This document shows, one piece after another, positions 29,998 to 31,485 of a stretch of 31,485 bases of DNA. Origin of the DNA: a virus; the IMG/VR virus record IMGVR_UViG_3300030380_000181, positions 1 to 31,485 of that record; one strand, 5' to 3'. The position numbers were made by a program, and so were the translations under genes. A model generated the notes under the pieces. It was given only the letters and a program-made list of their open reading frames with translations, was not told the DNA's origin and ran no database searches. The first letter of the stretch is position 1. Each line of letters opens with the position of its first letter.

Positions 29998-30019
29998 ATT
30001 CACGGAAATTCCGAGAATG
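29998..30019 (-). repeat. Palindromic element, copy F
   Basis: Core TCACGGAAATTCCGAGA, 30 bases upstream of the -35 of the main early promoter. It is preceded by hairpin AAACTC-TAAA-GAGTTT. Confidence 0.82.
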
Positions 30020-30125
30020 CTATTCCCCTTTAGGGGAAAACTTTCTCAACTTTTGGTGGGCATAATGCACAAGGAAAAGCTAGGGGTATATATGCAGGAT
30101 TGATCCCAAGGGGATATGGTTGTCT

Positions 30126-30149
30126 CTAGGTAATTTTACCTAGCTTTTT
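30126..30149 (+). terminator. Rightward intrinsic terminator-like hairpin
   Basis: CTAGGTA-ATTT-TACCTAG followed by CTTTTT on the plus strand. The 7-base-pair stem can be extended to 8 with a tighter loop. No plus-strand gene lies upstream for more than 18 kb, so it may end a short non-coding RNA or antisense transcript. Confidence 0.6.
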
Positions 30150-30287
30150 AAAATCATTCATAAATATCTTGATATTTACAGGTAGATAATCCTTTATTGT
30201 TTGTAAAAACAATAGAAAACAATGCTTTAGCATTGTATGTAGCTGTAAATCCTACGGATTTCACACATGTATAGTCATGGTATGACC

Positions 30288-30311
30288 ACCCGGGCAGGAG
30301 CCATGCCGGGT
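30288..30311. other. Strong GC stem-loop in the control region
   Basis: ACCCGG pairs with CCGGGT (30306-30311). An inner CA/TG extension is reached across one bulged G. The loop reads GGAGCCA. There is no T-run on either side, so it is not a standard terminator. Confidence 0.6.
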
Positions 30312-30575
30312 ATGTAGGTACGTATATACCCATAATGCCAGTGGGGTGGTATTTTAGTTGGTAACTACTTCTAGGTTACCACCTATATAGAATAATATAT
30401 AGTAATAACAAGGGTTTAATACTTTTATTGGAAATATATTCTTTTATATGTAGTATTTACGCAAGGATATTCTTTTTATCGGCAAATAAAAGAAGATTCT
30501 TCTCTTGACTTTGGCAGAATGTATATAGTTCAAAGACATATATGTAGTGTTTTCATGTTGATAACAACATATATT

Positions 30576-30593
30576 AATATTATTAATAATATT
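30576..30593. promoter_or_regulatory. 18-bp perfect AT palindrome upstream of a promoter
   Basis: AATATTATTAATAATATT is a perfect palindrome, 14 bases upstream of the -35 at 30608. A second dyad, ATGTTG-ATAA-CAACAT, lies at 30555-30570. These are operator or UP-element candidates. Confidence 0.5.
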
Positions 30594-30607
30594 TCTTATA
30601 TTAGGGC

Positions 30608-30635
30608 TTGACATATGATGATATGGCGGTATAAT
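30608..30635 (+). promoter_or_regulatory. Consensus rightward sigma-70 promoter
   Basis: TTGACA (30608-30613), 16 bases, TATAAT (30630-30635). Both hexamers are perfect. Transcription would start near 30642 and run about 160 bases before the first rightward gene. Confidence 0.78.
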
Positions 30636-30646
30636 TACTTATAGTA

Positions 30647-30692
30647 TAATACTTAGAGGTATTAATACTTAATAGATAATAATACTTAATAG
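30647..30692 (+). repeat. Three iteron-like copies of TAATACTTA(ATAG)
   Basis: Copies at 30647-30656 (TAATACTTAG), 30663-30675 and 30680-30692 (both TAATACTTAATAG), with starts 16 and 17 bases apart. They lie just after the consensus promoter in very AT-rich DNA. Confidence 0.55.
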
Positions 30693-30761
30693 TTATTATT
30701 ATTAATAGTTATATTCTTTAAGGCATATGAAAAATTTTTTTGTCGTAGGTAATAAAAATCC

Positions 30762-30789
30762 TTGACATCGAATTTGCAAAACGTATAAC
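30762..30789 (+). promoter_or_regulatory. Second rightward promoter close to the first gene
   Basis: TTGACA (30762-30767), 16 bases, TATAAC (30784-30789). The predicted start near 30796 would leave almost no leader before the TTG at 30803. Confidence 0.6.
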
Positions 30790-30802
30790 TAAGGATAATT
30801 AT

Positions 30803-31051
30803 TTGCCCAAGATGTATTCTCACGATAATGTAATTGAAGAGTTCTACAAAGCTCTTGCAAATGAAGATGAGGGCAGACTCAGAAGAGTTCATATCCCAAG
30901 ATCAGATGTATTCTATGTACGAAAGAAAATACACGAAGACACTGGGGTAAAATATTCTTTGGATCATGTAGAACGTGCAATGTATCTAGAGGGTATGCTG
31001 GAACGAAGAGATGTATTTGAACCAAACAGAAAAAGAGATTGGGAAAAATGA
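30803..31051 (+). CDS. Conserved small phage protein, first rightward gene (82 aa)
   Basis: The TTG at 30803 has AAGGA 7 bases upstream, whereas the ATG at 30812 is 16 bases away, so TTG is preferred unless the transcript starts at 30796. The protein reads MYSHDNVIEEFYKALANEDEG from the ATG. IPRSDVFYVRKKIHEDTGVKYSLDHVERAMYLEGML follows, a helical pattern I recall next to holin and terminase genes in marine phages. A small helical DNA-binding or packaging-related role is possible but unproven. ATGA overlap with the next gene. Confidence 0.72.
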   Translation: MPKMYSHDNVIEEFYKALANEDEGRLRRVHIPRSDVFYVRKKIHEDTGVKYSLDHVERAMYLEGMLERRDVFEPNRKRDWEK

Positions 31052-31251
31052 CAATAGCAATGGAAAGAGTTTTACAGTGGAAGATCATGCCACGTTTAAT
31101 GATGCTAGTAATGACTGGTATGTATATCCGAGTTATAGAGTGGGGAATGTCACTACCTGATTTGTCTACACAACAAAGTGCTATGATTTCGGTAGTGAGT
31201 GGTGCAATGACAGGTGCATTTGCAGTCTGGCTAGGAAGTGAGAAAAAATGA
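31048..31251 (+). CDS. Putative holin, two membrane segments (67 aa)
   Basis: I used ATG 31048, which forms an ATGA overlap with the preceding stop. Hydrophobic segments lie at about 13-31 (MPRLMMLVMTGMYIRVIEW) and 46-63 (AMISVVSGAMTGAFAVWLG), joined by LPDLSTQQ. The short two-segment layout, the charged end SEKK and coupling to another membrane gene fit a holin or holin-like protein that times lysis. I recall near-identical small proteins ahead of terminase genes in marine phages. Confidence 0.72.
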   Translation: MTIAMERVLQWKIMPRLMMLVMTGMYIRVIEWGMSLPDLSTQQSAMISVVSGAMTGAFAVWLGSEKK

Positions 31252-31485
31252 TAGGACAATTACTTGGGCCAATAGCAAACTTAGCAGGTACTTGGCTTAA
31301 CGGCAAGGTAGAACAGAAAGCTGCACAGAACAAAGTCAAGGTAGCTAAGGCAGAGGCTGAAGCAGCCATCATGGTGTCAGCCGCTACCAGTGAAGCAGAG
31401 TGGGATCGCATCATGGCGAATGCATCAGCTAACTCGTGGAAAGACGAATGGTTGACTATTTTATTTTCAATACCATTAATTTTGG
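31248..31485 (+). CDS. Holin-family (3-TM, GTA-holin-like) protein, 3'-truncated
   Basis: Starts with ATGA overlap at 31248. It reads MIGQLLGPIANLAGTWLNGK, then an Ala/Lys/Glu-rich helix (KVAKAEAEAAIMVSAATSEAEW), NSWKDEWLTILFSIPLIL and runs off the window. This order, an amphipathic N-terminal segment then a long charged helix then WKDEW before membrane segments, is the signature of the 3-TM holin family also used in gene-transfer-agent release. Expected to lie in the inner membrane. The C-terminal membrane part is outside the window. Confidence 0.78.
   Translation, partial: MIGQLLGPIANLAGTWLNGKVEQKAAQNKVKVAKAEAEAAIMVSAATSEAEWDRIMANASANSWKDEWLTILFSIPLIL

Larger units (their letters stand above)
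30020..30802. other. Gene-free control region (780 bp)
   Basis: No convincing gene on either strand. The left half, 30020-30381, is packed with about ten short stem-loops and is relatively GC-rich. The right half, 30382-30802, is AT-rich with palindromes, a 13-base repeat and two strong rightward promoters. It separates the leftward early operon from the rightward operon, so it is the likely control region and possibly the replication origin. Confidence 0.75.

Noticed and set aside
30505-30527. Rightward promoter TTGACT ... TATATA
   Set aside because: The spacer is only 11 bases, and at 16-17 bases there is no -10-like hexamer.
30686-30892. Minus-strand frame of 68 codons in the control region
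   Set aside because: Antisense to the first rightward gene and its promoter, in AT-rich DNA; random-looking translation rich in N, I and Y.
1-31485. Phage-encoded single-subunit RNA polymerase, as in T7
   Set aside because: No reading frame in the window shows RNA polymerase motifs; promoters look sigma-70-like, so host polymerase use is more likely.

Overview
The window is a stretch of an uncultured, apparently marine, tailed double-stranded DNA phage genome. The signs are a DNA polymerase I-family replicase, a primase-helicase with a zinc ribbon, a T7 gp2.5-like single-stranded DNA binding protein, a monomeric B12-dependent ribonucleotide reductase, ThyX, MazG, a lysozyme inside a virion-gene cluster, and many tiny overlapping genes. 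The host cannot be read from the sequence. Marine phages with this gene set infect alphaproteobacteria such as SAR11, SAR116 or roseobacters, so that is a guess. No tRNA, rRNA, CRISPR array or insertion sequence was seen. Both ends cut through a gene, so this is a fragment.

Layout. (1) 1-11802, plus strand: late virion genes. They run from a repeat-rich tail fibre through small tail/membrane proteins, an Asn/Gln/Ala-rich 772-residue protein, a lysozyme-domain protein and structural proteins to a 1189-residue candidate internal virion (DNA-ejection) protein. (2) 11799-29880, minus strand: about 40 early and replication genes transcribed leftwards. In transcription order these are early host-takeover-type genes (29880-25229, including DUF932-like and GP88-like proteins), a tyrosine integrase, small genes, thyX, primase-helicase, a zinc-ribbon protein, DNA polymerase, ssb, an Fe-S exonuclease, a PD-(D/E)XK endonuclease, mazG, two very small membrane proteins, nrdJ, another nuclease-like gene, a DUF3310 gene and an RMF/CrpP-like gene. 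(3) 29998-30802: a gene-free control region, very rich in stem-loops on its left half and AT-rich on its right half, with consensus promoters and short repeats. (4) 30803-31485, plus strand: the start of a rightward operon with two holin-like genes; the last is cut by the window end.

How the genes work together. ThyX, MazG and NrdJ supply and clean the dNTP pool. Primase-helicase, PolA, the SSB and the nucleases copy and process the DNA. Most minus-strand genes touch through ATGA, GTGA or TAATG overlaps, implying translational coupling. I recovered eleven genes shorter than 60 codons this way (starts at 15098, 15615, 19700, 21535, 23018, 23529, 24002, 25191, 28829, 29173, and a corrected start at 14955 for a lipoprotein-like gene).

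The most interesting signals are regulatory. Six copies of a near-palindrome (core CGGAAATTCCG) sit at gene junctions only between 26.9 and 30.0 kb. Three leftward promoters share their hexamers, an 18-base spacer and part of the spacer sequence. A control region holds about ten stem-loops in 360 bases, including an attenuator-like alternative pairing.
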